64,000 nt of DNA from DASYPQ01 sp041488095 (lineage in GTDB: Bacteria > Planctomycetota > UBA1135 > GCA-002686595). A model generated the notes under the pieces. That model ran no database searches. It was given only the letters and a program-made list of their open reading frames with translations, and was not told where the DNA came from. A program made the translations under genes and the position numbers. Of the stretch, positions 1 through 8,822 are shown piece after piece. The stretch covers positions 1 through 64,000 of the forward strand of contig JBGPOP010000024.1 in NCBI GenBank assembly GCA_041488095.1, given 5' to 3'. How positions within the stretch are numbered: position 1 is the stretch's first letter; each line of letters begins with the position of its first letter.

Positions 1-3
1 TCG

Positions 4-909
4 ATGAGCATCTACGTGAACCGGGAGACGCGCCTCGTCTGCCAGGGCTTCACCGGCAAGACCGGCACGTTCCACAGCGAGCAGGCGATCGCCTACGGCA
101 CGAAGATGGTCGGCGGCGTGAACCCGGCCAAGGCCGGCACGACGCACCTCGGCCTACCCGTGTTCGCGAGCTGCCAGGAGGCCCGCGCCAAGACCGGCTG
201 CAACGCGACCGTGCTCTACGTCCCGCCCGCGACGGCAGCCGCCGCGATCCTCGAGGCGATCGAGGCCGGGATCGAGCTCGTCGTCGCGATCACCGAGGGC
301 ATTCCCGTGCTCGACATGGCGCGCGTCGCCGAGCGGCTCTCGGCGAAGGGCACGAAATCGCGCCTGATCGGGCCCAACTGCCCGGGAGTCATCACGCCGG
401 GACAGTGCAAGATCGGGATCATGCCGGGCTACATCCACAAGCCCGGGCGCGTGGGCGTCGTCTCGCGCTCGGGGACGCTGACCTACGAGGCGGTGTGGCA
501 GCTGACCGTTCGAGGCATCGGCCAGTCCACCTGCGTCGGCATCGGAGGCGACCCGATCGCGGGCACGAACTTCGTCGACGTGCTGGAGGCCTTCCACGCC
601 GACGAGGGCACCGACGCCATCGTGCTGATCGGCGAGATAGGCGGCGCCGCCGAGGAACGCGCAGCCGACTTCATCAAGGCCCACGTCAGGAAGCCGGTAG
701 TCGGCTTCATCGCGGGCATGACCGCGCCTCCCGGCCGCAGGATGGGACACGCGGGCGCGATCATCTCGGGGGGGAAGGGCACGGCGCACGAGAAGATCAC
801 CGCGCTCGAGGCCGCCGGCGTCAGCGTGTGCAGGAATCCGGCCACGATCGGGGAGACGATGGAGCGGTGCCTGCGCGACGCGGGGCTCCTCTCGGCGGCA
901 TCCGCTTGA
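4..909 (+). CDS. sucD: Succinyl-CoA ligase, alpha subunit
   Basis: 301 residues, normal full length for SucD. The protein forms the alpha half of the TCA-cycle enzyme that interconverts succinyl-CoA and succinate with NDP/NTP; it binds CoA and carries the phosphohistidine. An N-terminal CoA-binding Rossmann region is followed by the GPNCPG segment and the GHAGAI segment with the catalytic histidine. The start ATG lies four bases into the window, so the beta subunit gene (sucC) is expected just upstream, outside the view. The stop overlaps the TTG start of the next gene (TTGA). Confidence 0.96.
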   Translation: MSIYVNRETRLVCQGFTGKTGTFHSEQAIAYGTKMVGGVNPAKAGTTHLGLPVFASCQEARAKTGCNATVLYVPPATAAAAILEAIEAGIELVVAITEGIPVLDMARVAERLSAKGTKSRLIGPNCPGVITPGQCKIGIMPGYIHKPGRVGVVSRSGTLTYEAVWQLTVRGIGQSTCVGIGGDPIAGTNFVDVLEAFHADEGTDAIVLIGEIGGAAEERAADFIKAHVRKPVVGFIAGMTAPPGRRMGHAGAIISGGKGTAHEKITALEAAGVSVCRNPATIGETMERCLRDAGLLSAASA

Positions 910-1667
910 TCTGGCGACCGTTGCGCACCGGCGACGGCTCGTACACGCTGGTGCACCCCGTCCACGGCGAGGCCTGCCACTCGCGCGCGGGAGCCTGGCA
1001 GGAGGCGCGCGAGCGCTTCGCCAGGGCGTGCCGTCTCTCGGAGTTCCGCGGCGAGATCCTCCGCCTGCTCGACATCGGCACGGGCCTCGGCCTGAACCTC
1101 GCCGCGGCGCTCGAGGCTCTCGACGGGACACCCGCGCGGCTCCTGGCCGTCTCGCTCGAGAAGGACGAGAGCGTCCTGCGCGCCGCGCTCGAGCTGCCGC
1201 GCGAGACAGAGCTCCCCTCGGAGGTCGAGCGCTGGCACGCCCCGGTTCGCTCGGCGATCCAGGGCGGGCTCGAGACCGGACGCGAGGCCCCGCTCGGCCG
1301 GGGAACGCTCCGCCTCCTCCTCGGCGACGCGCGCGAGACGCTGCCGGCGCTCCCCGACACCGAGAAATTCGACGCGGTGTTCCTCGATCCCTTCTCGCCG
1401 AAAGTCGAGCCGGACCTCTGGCATCTCCTGTTCCTGCGCGAGATCGCCCGGCGCATGGCGCCGGGGAGCGTGCTCTCGACCTACTCCGCCTCGCTGTCCG
1501 TGCGCGCGGCGCTGGCTGCGGCAGGCCTGGGCGTCGCTCCGGGTGCACGCGTCGGGACAAAGACCGAAGGGACGCTCGCGGGTCCCGATCTGGATGTGGA
1601 GGGATTCGACGAGCGCACCCGCCGGCGCATCGAGCGCAGGTCCCGGGCTCTCGGGCAGGCCCGGTAG
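906..1667 (+). CDS. MnmC/MnmD-like tRNA-modifying methyltransferase
   Basis: 253 residues from a TTG start that overlaps the sucD stop as TTGA. The only alternatives lie inside sucD. The protein has an SAM-binding motif (DIGTGLGLN, about residue 50) and the DAVFLDPFSP segment typical of the Methyltransf_30 domain, the methyltransferase half of MnmC. That domain converts 5-aminomethyl-2-thiouridine in tRNA to the methylaminomethyl form. There is no FAD oxidase half here, so it resembles stand-alone MnmD. The fold assignment is firm; the exact substrate is inferred from the family. Confidence 0.8.
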   Translation: MIWRPLRTGDGSYTLVHPVHGEACHSRAGAWQEARERFARACRLSEFRGEILRLLDIGTGLGLNLAAALEALDGTPARLLAVSLEKDESVLRAALELPRETELPSEVERWHAPVRSAIQGGLETGREAPLGRGTLRLLLGDARETLPALPDTEKFDAVFLDPFSPKVEPDLWHLLFLREIARRMAPGSVLSTYSASLSVRAALAAAGLGVAPGARVGTKTEGTLAGPDLDVEGFDERTRRRIERRSRALGQAR

Positions 1668-1685
1668 ACTGGGACGCGGACTCCC

Positions 1686-1790
1686 TTGCCGACCCTCGCC
1701 GTGATCGGAACGACCGAGACGATCCTCATCGTCGCGATCGTGGTGCTCTTGGTCTTCTGGCGGAGGATCTTCCCGCCTCGCCGGGGCTGA
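1686..1790 (+). CDS. Truncated TatA-like membrane micropeptide, copy 1
   Basis: A 34-residue reading frame from a TTG start. It has the TatA-type N-terminus (AVIGTTE) followed directly by a hydrophobic helix and a basic tail (FWRRIF), then stops. It lacks the FG hinge, the KKIPEL segment and the amphipathic helix of true TatA. A -10-like TAGACT lies at 1665-1670. It is the first of three tandem copies, with a repeat period of about 296 bases. Compared with copy 2 it lacks about eight helix residues. It may be a decaying duplicate or a real single-helix peptide; expression cannot be judged from sequence. Confidence 0.45.
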   Translation: MPTLAVIGTTETILIVAIVVLLVFWRRIFPPRRG

Positions 1791-1956
1791 GGATGGGCCC
1801 GACCGACCGCAGAACGGCGGCGGCGGAGCAGAACGGTCCGGCTTCCCCTCTCGAGGTGAGACTTCGCCCCGACCCTTGACCTAGAATGGGCCGATCCGGA
1901 GATCCGACGACGGGGCGGCGAGCCCGTCGGACGCGGTCCCGGCGGAGGCAAGCGGC

Positions 1957-2076
1957 ATGGTGAATCTCGCGGTGATCGGCACGACGGAGTGGATCCTGAT
2001 CATTTGCGCCGCGGCGATCCTCATCGTCGCGATCGTGGTGCTCTTGGTCTTCTGGCGGAAGATCTTCTCGCCTTGA
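1957..2076 (+). CDS. Truncated TatA-like membrane micropeptide, copy 2
   Basis: 39 residues from ATG. The first 20 or so residues are nearly identical to the intact TatA at 2253, including GTTEWILIICAAAIL. The helix is then extended by nine hydrophobic residues and ends in FWRKIFSP instead of the FGAKKIPEL of TatA. Its upstream region, including a TAGAAT -10-like box at 1882-1887 and a GGCGGAGGCAAGCGGC ribosome-binding region, is a near copy of that in front of tatA. Several differences from tatA in the shared part are synonymous (for example GTG/GTA valine), which hints that the peptide has been under selection. Confidence 0.5.
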   Translation: MVNLAVIGTTEWILIICAAAILIVAIVVLLVFWRKIFSP

Positions 2077-2252
2077 CGGGGCTGAGGAAGGGCCCGACCG
2101 ACCGGAGGACGGAGGCGGCGGAGCTGCACGATCCGGATTCTTCTCCTGAGGTGAGACTTCGCCCCAAGTCTTGACCTAGAATGGGTCGATCCGGCGATCC
2201 GAAGGCGAGGCGCGAAGCCCCGCGAACGCGGTCCCGGAAGGAGGCAAGCGGC

Positions 2253-2441
2253 ATGGTGGTTCTCGCGGTAATCGGCACGACGGAGTGGATCCTGATCATC
2301 TGCGCCGCGGCGATCCTGTTCGGAGCCAAGAAGATCCCGGAGCTGGCGCGGTCGATGGGCGCCAGCGTCAACGAGTTCAAGAAGGGCATGAAGGAGGGCG
2401 CCGAGCCGTCCGACAGCTCAGGCACCGAGAAGGAGAAGTAG
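2253..2441 (+). CDS. tatA: Sec-independent translocase protein TatA/TatE
   Basis: 62 residues, typical of a short TatA. The order is the GTTE start, one transmembrane helix (about residues 10-21), the FG hinge, KKIPELARSMG and a charged amphipathic helix with an acidic/lysine-rich tail. TatA forms the oligomer that lets folded twin-arginine substrates cross the membrane with TatC. A good Shine-Dalgarno (GGAAGGAGG, 2236-2244) precedes the ATG. No tatC or tatB is nearby, so those must lie elsewhere. It is followed after three bases by mobA. Molybdoenzymes are common Tat substrates, which may explain the pairing. Confidence 0.92.
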   Translation: MVVLAVIGTTEWILIICAAAILFGAKKIPELARSMGASVNEFKKGMKEGAEPSDSSGTEKEK

Positions 2442-2444
2442 CCG

Positions 2445-3131
2445 ATGGCAGAGCGGGCCGCGGCGCAGCCGATCCTCGCAGGGCGGCGCTCCGACCTGAC
2501 CGGGGTCGTCCTGTGCGGGGGGAGGAGCGTCCGGATGGGAGCGGACAAGGCCTCCCTGCGCCTCTCGGACACGACCCTGCTCGAGCGGGCGGCGGCGGCG
2601 CTCTCGTCCCTCGCTCGCGAGACCCTGCTCGCCTGCGGATCCAGCGAACGCTACGCCGATCTGGGATTTCCTCTCGCGCTGGACGCCTGCGAGGACGGGG
2701 GGCCGCTCGCCGGGCTCGAGGCCGGGCTCGCGCGCGCGCGGACCGAGTGGCTCGCGGCGTTAGCCTGCGACATGCCGCGTGCGGAGGCGCGGGTCTTCGA
2801 GGCCCTGCTCGCGCGCGCCCGGGAACGCGGCCTCGACGCCTGCCTGCTCGAGACGGAGAAGGGGGTCGAGCCCCTGTGCGCGGTGTACCGGAGCACCTGC
2901 CTCGAGCCCGTTCGCGCGGCGATCGCCGCGGGGGAGCGCAAGGTCACTTCGTTCCGGCGCTTCCCGACCGCCTCGGGCGCGCTCCCGAGGGTCGGCGTGC
3001 TCCTGGAGCGCGAGCTGCCGGGCGGCCTCTCCGAGCTCGGCGTCGCCGTCAACCTGAACACGCTCGAGGAGCTGGGCGCCGAGATCGCCGGCCGGATGCG
3101 GATCCCGGGCGAGAGGAGGGCCGCACCGTGA
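2445..3131 (+). CDS. mobA: Molybdenum cofactor guanylyltransferase
   Basis: 228 residues. Transfers GMP to molybdopterin to make the guanine dinucleotide form of the cofactor, in the cytoplasm. The N-terminal nucleotide-binding motif LCGGRSVRMGADK is the MobA signature, and a DMPR-type metal-binding aspartate follows near residue 109. The gene lies three bases after tatA and its TGA overlaps the GTG of the polyprenyl synthase gene. moaC, another step in the same pathway, lies separately at 58980. Confidence 0.92.
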   Translation: MAERAAAQPILAGRRSDLTGVVLCGGRSVRMGADKASLRLSDTTLLERAAAALSSLARETLLACGSSERYADLGFPLALDACEDGGPLAGLEAGLARARTEWLAALACDMPRAEARVFEALLARARERGLDACLLETEKGVEPLCAVYRSTCLEPVRAAIAAGERKVTSFRRFPTASGALPRVGVLLERELPGGLSELGVAVNLNTLEELGAEIAGRMRIPGERRAAP

Positions 3132-4129
3132 GCGAGATCGACTCGCGCCTGCAGCGCGTGCTCGCGCCCGTCGCCGACGGCATGGCGCGGATGAGGTCGG
3201 TGCTCGAGCGCCAGATCCAGGAGAGCAGCCGTGCCGTCGGCGACATGACCGACCACGTCGGGCGCTTCCGCGGCAAGCAGCTGCGCGGAGCGCTCGTGCT
3301 GCTCGCGGGCGACGCGACCGGCAACGCCACCGACGAGCACCCTGCGATCGGGGCGATCGTGGAGATGATCCACCTGGCCACGCTCGTCCACGACGATGTG
3401 CTCGACGGCGCCAAGGTCCGCCGGCGCGTGGCCTGCGTCAACCAGCGCTGGGACAACCAGACCGCGGTGCTCCTCGGCGATTTTCTGTACGCGCGCGCCT
3501 TCGCGCTGTCGACCGATCTCTCCTCCCGCCTCGCGAGCCGCGTGCTGGCCGAGACGACGCGTAGGATCTGCGTCAGCGAGATCGAGCAGGCCGCGCGGCG
3601 CTACGACTTCGACCTCCCGCAGTCGGTCTACGAGGAGATCAGCGGCGGCAAGACGGCGAGCTTGTACTCCGCCGCGTGCGAGCTCGGCGCGCGCTACCCG
3701 GGCGGGCGTGAGGAGGCCGGGTCGCTGATGCGGCGGTTCGGCTGGGAGGTCGGGCTCGCGTTCCAGATCGTCGACGACTGCCTGGACGTCGTGGGCGATG
3801 AGGCGGTCGTCGGCAAGTCGGTCGGCAACGACGTCGAGGACGGCAAGGTCACGCTGCCCGTGCTGCGCGCCTACGTGCTCGCGGACGATCGGGCGCGCGC
3901 ACGGATCCGCGACGTGTACACCGCTCCCGGCCTCGCGAGCCCGGGCCATGAGCGACGGCTCGCGCACCTGCGCGAGGCCTGCGACCTCTCCGCCGGGGTC
4001 GAATTCGCCATGGAGCGCGCTGGCGCGCTCGTGGCGCGCGCGCAGGAGCGTCTCTCGGCCTTCGAGCCCTCGCCCGCTCGCGAAGCGCTCTCGAGCGTGG
4101 CGGACTTCGTCCTCGAGCGGCAGTGGTAG
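3128..4129 (+). CDS. Trans-polyprenyl diphosphate synthase (IspB type)
   Basis: 333 residues from a GTG start that overlaps the mobA stop (GTGA). It elongates allylic diphosphates with isopentenyl diphosphate, giving the side chain of a quinone or a related long polyprenyl. Both aspartate-rich motifs are present: HDDVLDGAKVRRR (first) and QIVDDCLDVVG (second). The KGKSVGNDVEDGK-like stretch after the second motif is also typical. Chain length cannot be read safely; the neighbouring cytochrome genes suggest a respiratory quinone. The stop lies inside the start region of resB. Confidence 0.9.
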   Translation: MSEIDSRLQRVLAPVADGMARMRSVLERQIQESSRAVGDMTDHVGRFRGKQLRGALVLLAGDATGNATDEHPAIGAIVEMIHLATLVHDDVLDGAKVRRRVACVNQRWDNQTAVLLGDFLYARAFALSTDLSSRLASRVLAETTRRICVSEIEQAARRYDFDLPQSVYEEISGGKTASLYSAACELGARYPGGREEAGSLMRRFGWEVGLAFQIVDDCLDVVGDEAVVGKSVGNDVEDGKVTLPVLRAYVLADDRARARIRDVYTAPGLASPGHERRLAHLREACDLSAGVEFAMERAGALVARAQERLSAFEPSPAREALSSVADFVLERQW

Positions 4130-6729
4130 GGGACGTGGCCCAGTCCGCACAGAGCCGGCCCCTCCGCTGGGGATTCGCCCTGGCCCCCCTGGCGATCCTC
4201 CTCTTGATGTGCGTCGGGCAGGCCGCCGGCGTCGCGCGGGCGGACTTCGGCTCGGGGGGCGCGGGACTGCGCGCGAAGGACTGGCTGTTCCTCGCCTTCC
4301 TGGCCTCGACCGCCGCGTTCCTCTGGCTCCAGCGCGCGGCCGTCGCGCGCTTCTTCCGCTCGATGCACGTGGGGGTGTCGCTGATCACCCTGACGGCGCT
4401 CTCCATCATCACCGGCGTGCTCGTGCCGCAGATCGAGAACTTCGAGGACCCGACCGAGCGCGTGTCGAGCCTGTCCGACGTGCCCGAGGACGTCGTCGCG
4501 CGCTACCTCGCCTCGCCGAAGCTCGCCGCGGACGAGGACTCCCGGCTGCGCCCCGACGACAACCCGGTCCTCACCGGACTCCCGACCGAGCAGGCGCTGC
4601 GCCTCAAGGGCTACCGGCGCGAGTACGAAGCCTTCCGCTGGGCCGAGGGCTACTTCCTCTACCACCTGACCCACCCCTATGGGATCGGGATGCCGAAGGG
4701 GATCCTCCCGCCGCAGGTCGTCCAGAGCCTCGATCGCTTCGGCGAGCGCTACGGGAAGGAAGAGCGCGACAACCGCGAGATCGAGATGCACGCCGCCTTC
4801 TCCGGGCGGGAGAAGACCGCCGAGATCGGCAAGCTGATCGCGCGCCACGAGAATGCCCTGAGGCGCGCCTTCGACCTGTGCACGGCGCTGCAGCTGAACC
4901 GGACCTACAAGTCGAGCTGGTTCGCGACCCTGCTCGGGTTGCTCGGCGTCGGCGTCTTCTTCAACACGTTCCGCGCGGGCGCGGAGCGGCTGCTCTCGCT
5001 GCGAAAGGTCGGATTCTTCACCGTCCACGCCGGCGTGATGACGATCCTCGTCGGCGGCCTGGTCAGCAAGCTCAACACCGACCGCGGCATCCTGCACCTC
5101 GACCTCACGGAAGGGCCGACGGACACCTACTGGGCCTACGGCAGCTCGGACAAGAAGACGCGCATGCCCTTCGCGCTCAAGCTCGAGCGCTTCGGGCGCA
5201 AGGACTGGCCGACGCTCGAGGTCGGCTTCCCGGGCGACAACTTCAAGTCGAGGCTGCCCGAGTACACGCTCTGGCCGGGGTTCAAAAAGGACCTCGACAT
5301 CGCACCCGGCGAGGACGGCGTGCTCCGGCCGCGGATCCATCTCGAGGTGCTCTCGCTCGCCGCGCGGGCGCGCGTCGGCACCCCGCGCTTCTGGGACGCC
5401 CCGGTCCGCGGGGATCCGGGCGGGATCGGACCGCTTGCGGAGCTGTCGCTCGGTCCGCTCCCCTCGGGGGCCGCGGAGGACGGGGCGGCAGGCGACGGAG
5501 GAGCCGAGCCGGCTCTGCAGGAGCAGACGGCGTTGCTCAAGCCCGACTACCCCGAGCGCGACACGCTCTACGACCCGGCCTGGAAGTTCCGAATGCGGAC
5601 GGACTACGGCGAGGGCGTCGAGGGAGCGCGGCGATCGCTCGCTCCAGCCGACCCGGGTGTCCTCGGCTACCTCGCCGTCCGCGTCGCCGGCGCGGGCGAG
5701 GTCGAGGCCAGGCGCGTGCCGTTCCACCTGGGGGAGAAGCTCGAGGTCGCGGGCGGCTACACGGTCGAGGTCCAGGAGGCGACCGCGAACTTCCGGCTCG
5801 ATCCCGGCGGCAAGGGAGAGATCCGCGACAGCCGGCCGCTCGCCGAGCAGTACCCCCGCAGCCCCGGCGTGTACGTGAACATCACACCCAAGGAAGGCGG
5901 CCAGCCCGAGCGGCGGCTGCTGATCGAGGCGCTCGACTGGGAAGCGCACGGGCGGCAGAAGACCTTCCCCTACAAGGACCTCGTGCTGTCGCTCGAGTGG
6001 GAGCGCTGGGCCAGCCCGGGTCCGCCTCGCTTCGTGCTGCACTGGGGGCCGAACGGGAGCGCCGAGCTCCTCGCCGAGGACGGGACGAAGACGCCGGTCG
6101 AACCGGGAAAGCCGCTCTCCCTTCCGGGCCCGGCGCGCATCGTCGCGACGCACCTCCTGCACAACGCGCTCTACGAAAAGCAGATCGACCTCCTGGCTCC
6201 GCCGATCGAGGGACCGCGCTTCGACCCGGACTTCTATTCGCAGGACCCGATGGGGCTCGAGATCGCGGTGACGAGCTTCCCGGGGACGCCGCGCGCGCAC
6301 CGGGACGTCGTGCGCATGGCCGCGACGGACGAGAGCCTGGCCAACCTGTGGTCGGACCCCGGCCAGAGGTTCGATCTGCGCTTCTACGGCAACGACAAGG
6401 CGCTGCCCTTCGAATGGAGGAGCGTCCTCGCGGTGTGGAAGAAGGACGCCGACGGCAAGCTCTACAAGGTCGACCTCGGCCCCGAGCGCGACCGCGAGAT
6501 CCGCGTCAACGATTACTTCTATTACGGCGGCTACCGCTTCTTCCAGACCAACGCGATCCCCGAGCTGCCGACCTACTCCGGGATCGGGGTCGTGTATGAT
6601 CCGGGGATCCCGGTCGTGTTGATGGGCATGTACCTGACCATCGTGGGAGCGGCGATCGCGTTCGTCATCCGGCCGATCGTCGAGTCGCGGCGCTCCCGGA
6701 AGCTCACTCAGGCGGAGGCGGCGCCATGA
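4123..6729 (+). CDS. resB: ResB/Ccs1-like cytochrome c assembly protein, extended
   Basis: 868 residues, longer than usual for ResB. System II cytochrome c biogenesis uses ResB with CcsA/ResC to bring haem across the membrane and attach it to apocytochrome CxxCH. Hydrophobic segments lie near residues 17-35, 48-65, 77-97, 265-285 and 300-320, with one more near 825-850. Between them are two soluble stretches, one of about 170 residues and one of about 500 residues with the late ResB pattern ending in DYFYYGGYRFFQTN. A GTG at 4123 (used here) and a GTG at 4135 are both possible starts. It is coupled to ccsA by ATGA. Confidence 0.85.
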   Translation: MVGDVAQSAQSRPLRWGFALAPLAILLLMCVGQAAGVARADFGSGGAGLRAKDWLFLAFLASTAAFLWLQRAAVARFFRSMHVGVSLITLTALSIITGVLVPQIENFEDPTERVSSLSDVPEDVVARYLASPKLAADEDSRLRPDDNPVLTGLPTEQALRLKGYRREYEAFRWAEGYFLYHLTHPYGIGMPKGILPPQVVQSLDRFGERYGKEERDNREIEMHAAFSGREKTAEIGKLIARHENALRRAFDLCTALQLNRTYKSSWFATLLGLLGVGVFFNTFRAGAERLLSLRKVGFFTVHAGVMTILVGGLVSKLNTDRGILHLDLTEGPTDTYWAYGSSDKKTRMPFALKLERFGRKDWPTLEVGFPGDNFKSRLPEYTLWPGFKKDLDIAPGEDGVLRPRIHLEVLSLAARARVGTPRFWDAPVRGDPGGIGPLAELSLGPLPSGAAEDGAAGDGGAEPALQEQTALLKPDYPERDTLYDPAWKFRMRTDYGEGVEGARRSLAPADPGVLGYLAVRVAGAGEVEARRVPFHLGEKLEVAGGYTVEVQEATANFRLDPGGKGEIRDSRPLAEQYPRSPGVYVNITPKEGGQPERRLLIEALDWEAHGRQKTFPYKDLVLSLEWERWASPGPPRFVLHWGPNGSAELLAEDGTKTPVEPGKPLSLPGPARIVATHLLHNALYEKQIDLLAPPIEGPRFDPDFYSQDPMGLEIAVTSFPGTPRAHRDVVRMAATDESLANLWSDPGQRFDLRFYGNDKALPFEWRSVLAVWKKDADGKLYKVDLGPERDREIRVNDYFYYGGYRFFQTNAIPELPTYSGIGVVYDPGIPVVLMGMYLTIVGAAIAFVIRPIVESRRSRKLTQAEAAP

Positions 6730-7916
6730 GCCTCGAGGCTTTTTCGCGTTGGAGCACGCTGGCTGGCTCCGGGCGCTGGTCGGCGATCACCGACCTCCTG
6801 TGCCTCCTCGGCCTCCTCGTCGTAGCCGCGGCGGGTATCGCCCATGGCCGCGCGTCGCTGCGCGGGGAGCGCCTGCGGGGCCTCCCGGCCCGGCTCGGCA
6901 ACGGGCCCCTCGTCGTGCTGGTCGCGACGCTCGTCGCGATGTTCGCCTCGATCTGGAACCGCGGCCTCGAGGTCCACCACTTCCCGAGCCAGACGATGAG
7001 CGAGGTCCTGAACATGTTCACGACCGCGCTGCTGGTCTCGATGACCGTGCTGCACTTCGCGCTGGCTCTGACTCGGCGCGGCCCGGGGTGGGCCATCGTC
7101 GACGACGTCCTCGTGGGGCTCGTCCTCGGCGGCGTGTACTTCACGCACGCCTACATCCGCACGCTCTCGACCGCGCAGCGCGACCTCCCGCCGGCGCTGC
7201 AGTCGTACTGGTTCCCGCCGCACCTCTCCTGCCTGATCTTCAGCTACGCGACCATGGGGATCGCGGCGCTCGTCGCGCTGGTCTTCTTCGTCACGCGCTT
7301 CTGGACCGGCCTGTTCGCCGGAGGCGTGCCGCGCAAGACCCAGCTCGTCTCCTTCGCGGGTCTGGCGCTCGTCCCCTTCGCGCAGGTCGTGACCCTGCCC
7401 GTGCTGATCGTCTCCGGCGCCGTGTTCCTGGTCCTGTGGCGTCTGAAGCGGTTGCCGGGGCCGAGCCGGATGGCGGCGCTCGAGAGGGAGCTCGACGAGG
7501 TCAGCTTCCGTGCCTTCGCCGTCGGCATCCCGTTCCTCACGGCCGGAGTGTGGATGGGCGCCTTCTGGGCGCAGGAGGCGTGGGCCAATTACTGGGGCTG
7601 GGACAGCAAGGAGAACACCGCGCTGATCACCTGGCTCGTCTACATCGTCTACATCCACCTGCGCATGCTCGGCGGCTACCGCGGCTCGAAGGCCATGGCG
7701 GTTCTCGTGGGGGGCGCGCTCTCCGTGTTCATGACCTTCCAGGTCTTCGGCTACCTCCCCGACAGCCAGAAGAGCCTGCACCGCTACACCGACGACGCCG
7801 TCGTGCCCTCCGAGGGCCAGCAGGGAAAGGCGCCGACCGAGCAGGCGCGCGCCGACGTCTCCCAACCCGCGGGCGGTGGGATGGGCGCGCCATCGGCCGG
7901 TCGAGTGGGTGGGTGA
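6726..7916 (+). CDS. ccsA: CcsA/ResC-like cytochrome c assembly protein
   Basis: 396 residues with about eight or nine hydrophobic segments. The haem-handling WWD-type segment NYWGWDSKENTALITW lies about residue 290, just before the last helices. Together with ResB it forms the system II haem lyase. Conserved histidines are visible at HHFPSQT (about residue 82) and in the helix after the tryptophan-rich segment. The alanine/glycine-rich C-terminal tail (about 30 residues) is probably disordered. It overlaps resB by ATGA and folD by GTGA, so all three are likely co-transcribed. Confidence 0.92.
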   Translation: MSLEAFSRWSTLAGSGRWSAITDLLCLLGLLVVAAAGIAHGRASLRGERLRGLPARLGNGPLVVLVATLVAMFASIWNRGLEVHHFPSQTMSEVLNMFTTALLVSMTVLHFALALTRRGPGWAIVDDVLVGLVLGGVYFTHAYIRTLSTAQRDLPPALQSYWFPPHLSCLIFSYATMGIAALVALVFFVTRFWTGLFAGGVPRKTQLVSFAGLALVPFAQVVTLPVLIVSGAVFLVLWRLKRLPGPSRMAALERELDEVSFRAFAVGIPFLTAGVWMGAFWAQEAWANYWGWDSKENTALITWLVYIVYIHLRMLGGYRGSKAMAVLVGGALSVFMTFQVFGYLPDSQKSLHRYTDDAVVPSEGQQGKAPTEQARADVSQPAGGGMGAPSAGRVGG

Positions 7917-8812
7917 GCGCGCGCATCCTCGACGGCAAGGCCGCCGCGACCGCGGTGCGAGCGCGGGTGCGCGGGTCGGTCGACGAGCTGCGCTCGCGAG
8001 GCGTCGTCCCCGCGCTGGCGGTCGTGCTCGTCGGGGACGACCCGGGGAGCCAGGTCTACGTGCGCAACAAGGACAAGGCCGCGCAGGAGGCGGGCTTCGC
8101 CGTGCGGACGATCCGGTTGCCGCCGACGACCTCTCAGTCCGACCTGGCCGCGCTCGTCCGCGGGCTGTCCGAGGACCCTGCGGTGCACGGGATCCTGGTG
8201 CAGCTCCCCCTGCCCGCCGGCCTCGACCCCGGGCCGATCGTCGAGGCGATCGATCCGCGGAAGGACGTCGACGGCCTGCACCCCGCGAACGTCGCCGCGC
8301 TGGTGATGGGGCGCGAGGGGCTTCGGCCGTGCACACCGCTCGGCTGCCTGGAGCTGCTCGACCAGAACGGCATCGGGCTCGCGGGTGCGCGCGCGGTCGT
8401 CCTCGGGCGCTCGATGCTGGTCGGCAAGCCGCTCGCGATGCTCCTGCTCGAGCGGCACGCGACCGTGACCGTCTGCCACAGCCGGAGCCGCGACCTGGGA
8501 GAGATCGCGCGCTCGGCGGACGTGCTGTTCGCCGCGGTAGGGCGGCCGAGGCTCGTGAAGGGCGATTGGATCCGTCCCGGGGCGACCGTCGTCGACGTCG
8601 GCATCAACCGACTCGCCGACGGGAAGCTCGTCGGCGACGTCGATTTCGAGGCGGCCAGGGAGCGCGCGGGCGCGATCACGCCGGTCCCGGGAGGGATCGG
8701 GCCGATGACGATCGCGATGCTGCTCTCGAACACGGCGATCGCGGCGGCGCGCCAGAGCGGACTCCGCGCGCCCGTCCCCGCTGCACAGGGCGCACCGCGC
8801 GGGGCTCGATAG
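7913..8812 (+). CDS. folD: Bifunctional methylenetetrahydrofolate dehydrogenase/cyclohydrolase
   Basis: 299 residues from GTG. Interconverts 5,10-methylene-, methenyl- and 10-formyl-THF, supplying one-carbon units for purines and formyl-Met. Visible signatures are YVRNKDKAAQEAG (with the catalytic lysine), the ILVQLPLP segment, KDVDGLHP, the NADP-binding GRSMLVGKP and the C-terminal TPVPGGIGPMT. Length matches the family. Its stop TAG is also part of a TAGACA box that stands seven bases before the rhomboid gene. Confidence 0.96.
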   Translation: MSARILDGKAAATAVRARVRGSVDELRSRGVVPALAVVLVGDDPGSQVYVRNKDKAAQEAGFAVRTIRLPPTTSQSDLAALVRGLSEDPAVHGILVQLPLPAGLDPGPIVEAIDPRKDVDGLHPANVAALVMGREGLRPCTPLGCLELLDQNGIGLAGARAVVLGRSMLVGKPLAMLLLERHATVTVCHSRSRDLGEIARSADVLFAAVGRPRLVKGDWIRPGATVVDVGINRLADGKLVGDVDFEAARERAGAITPVPGGIGPMTIAMLLSNTAIAAARQSGLRAPVPAAQGAPRGAR

Positions 8813-8822
8813 ACACCTGGCG

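Larger units (their letters stand above)
1686..2441 (+). repeat. Tandem triplication of the tatA locus
   Basis: Three consecutive units each hold a promoter-like box, a G-rich ribosome-binding region and a TatA-type N-terminus. The period is about 296 bases: ATG 1957 to ATG 2253, the GGGCCCGACCGACC word at 1795 and 2090, and the CTCTTGGTCTTCTGG word at 1746 and 2041. Units 1 and 2 share the 3' half that encodes the long hydrophobic helix. Units 2 and 3 share the 5' half and leader. Unit 2 is therefore a mosaic of 1 and 3, as expected from unequal crossing-over or gene conversion. Confidence 0.85.

Noticed and set aside
154..1560. Long Arg/Ala-rich frame on the minus strand opposite sucD and mnmD
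   Set aside because: Arginine/alanine/proline composition typical of a third-frame shadow; both plus-strand genes are well supported.
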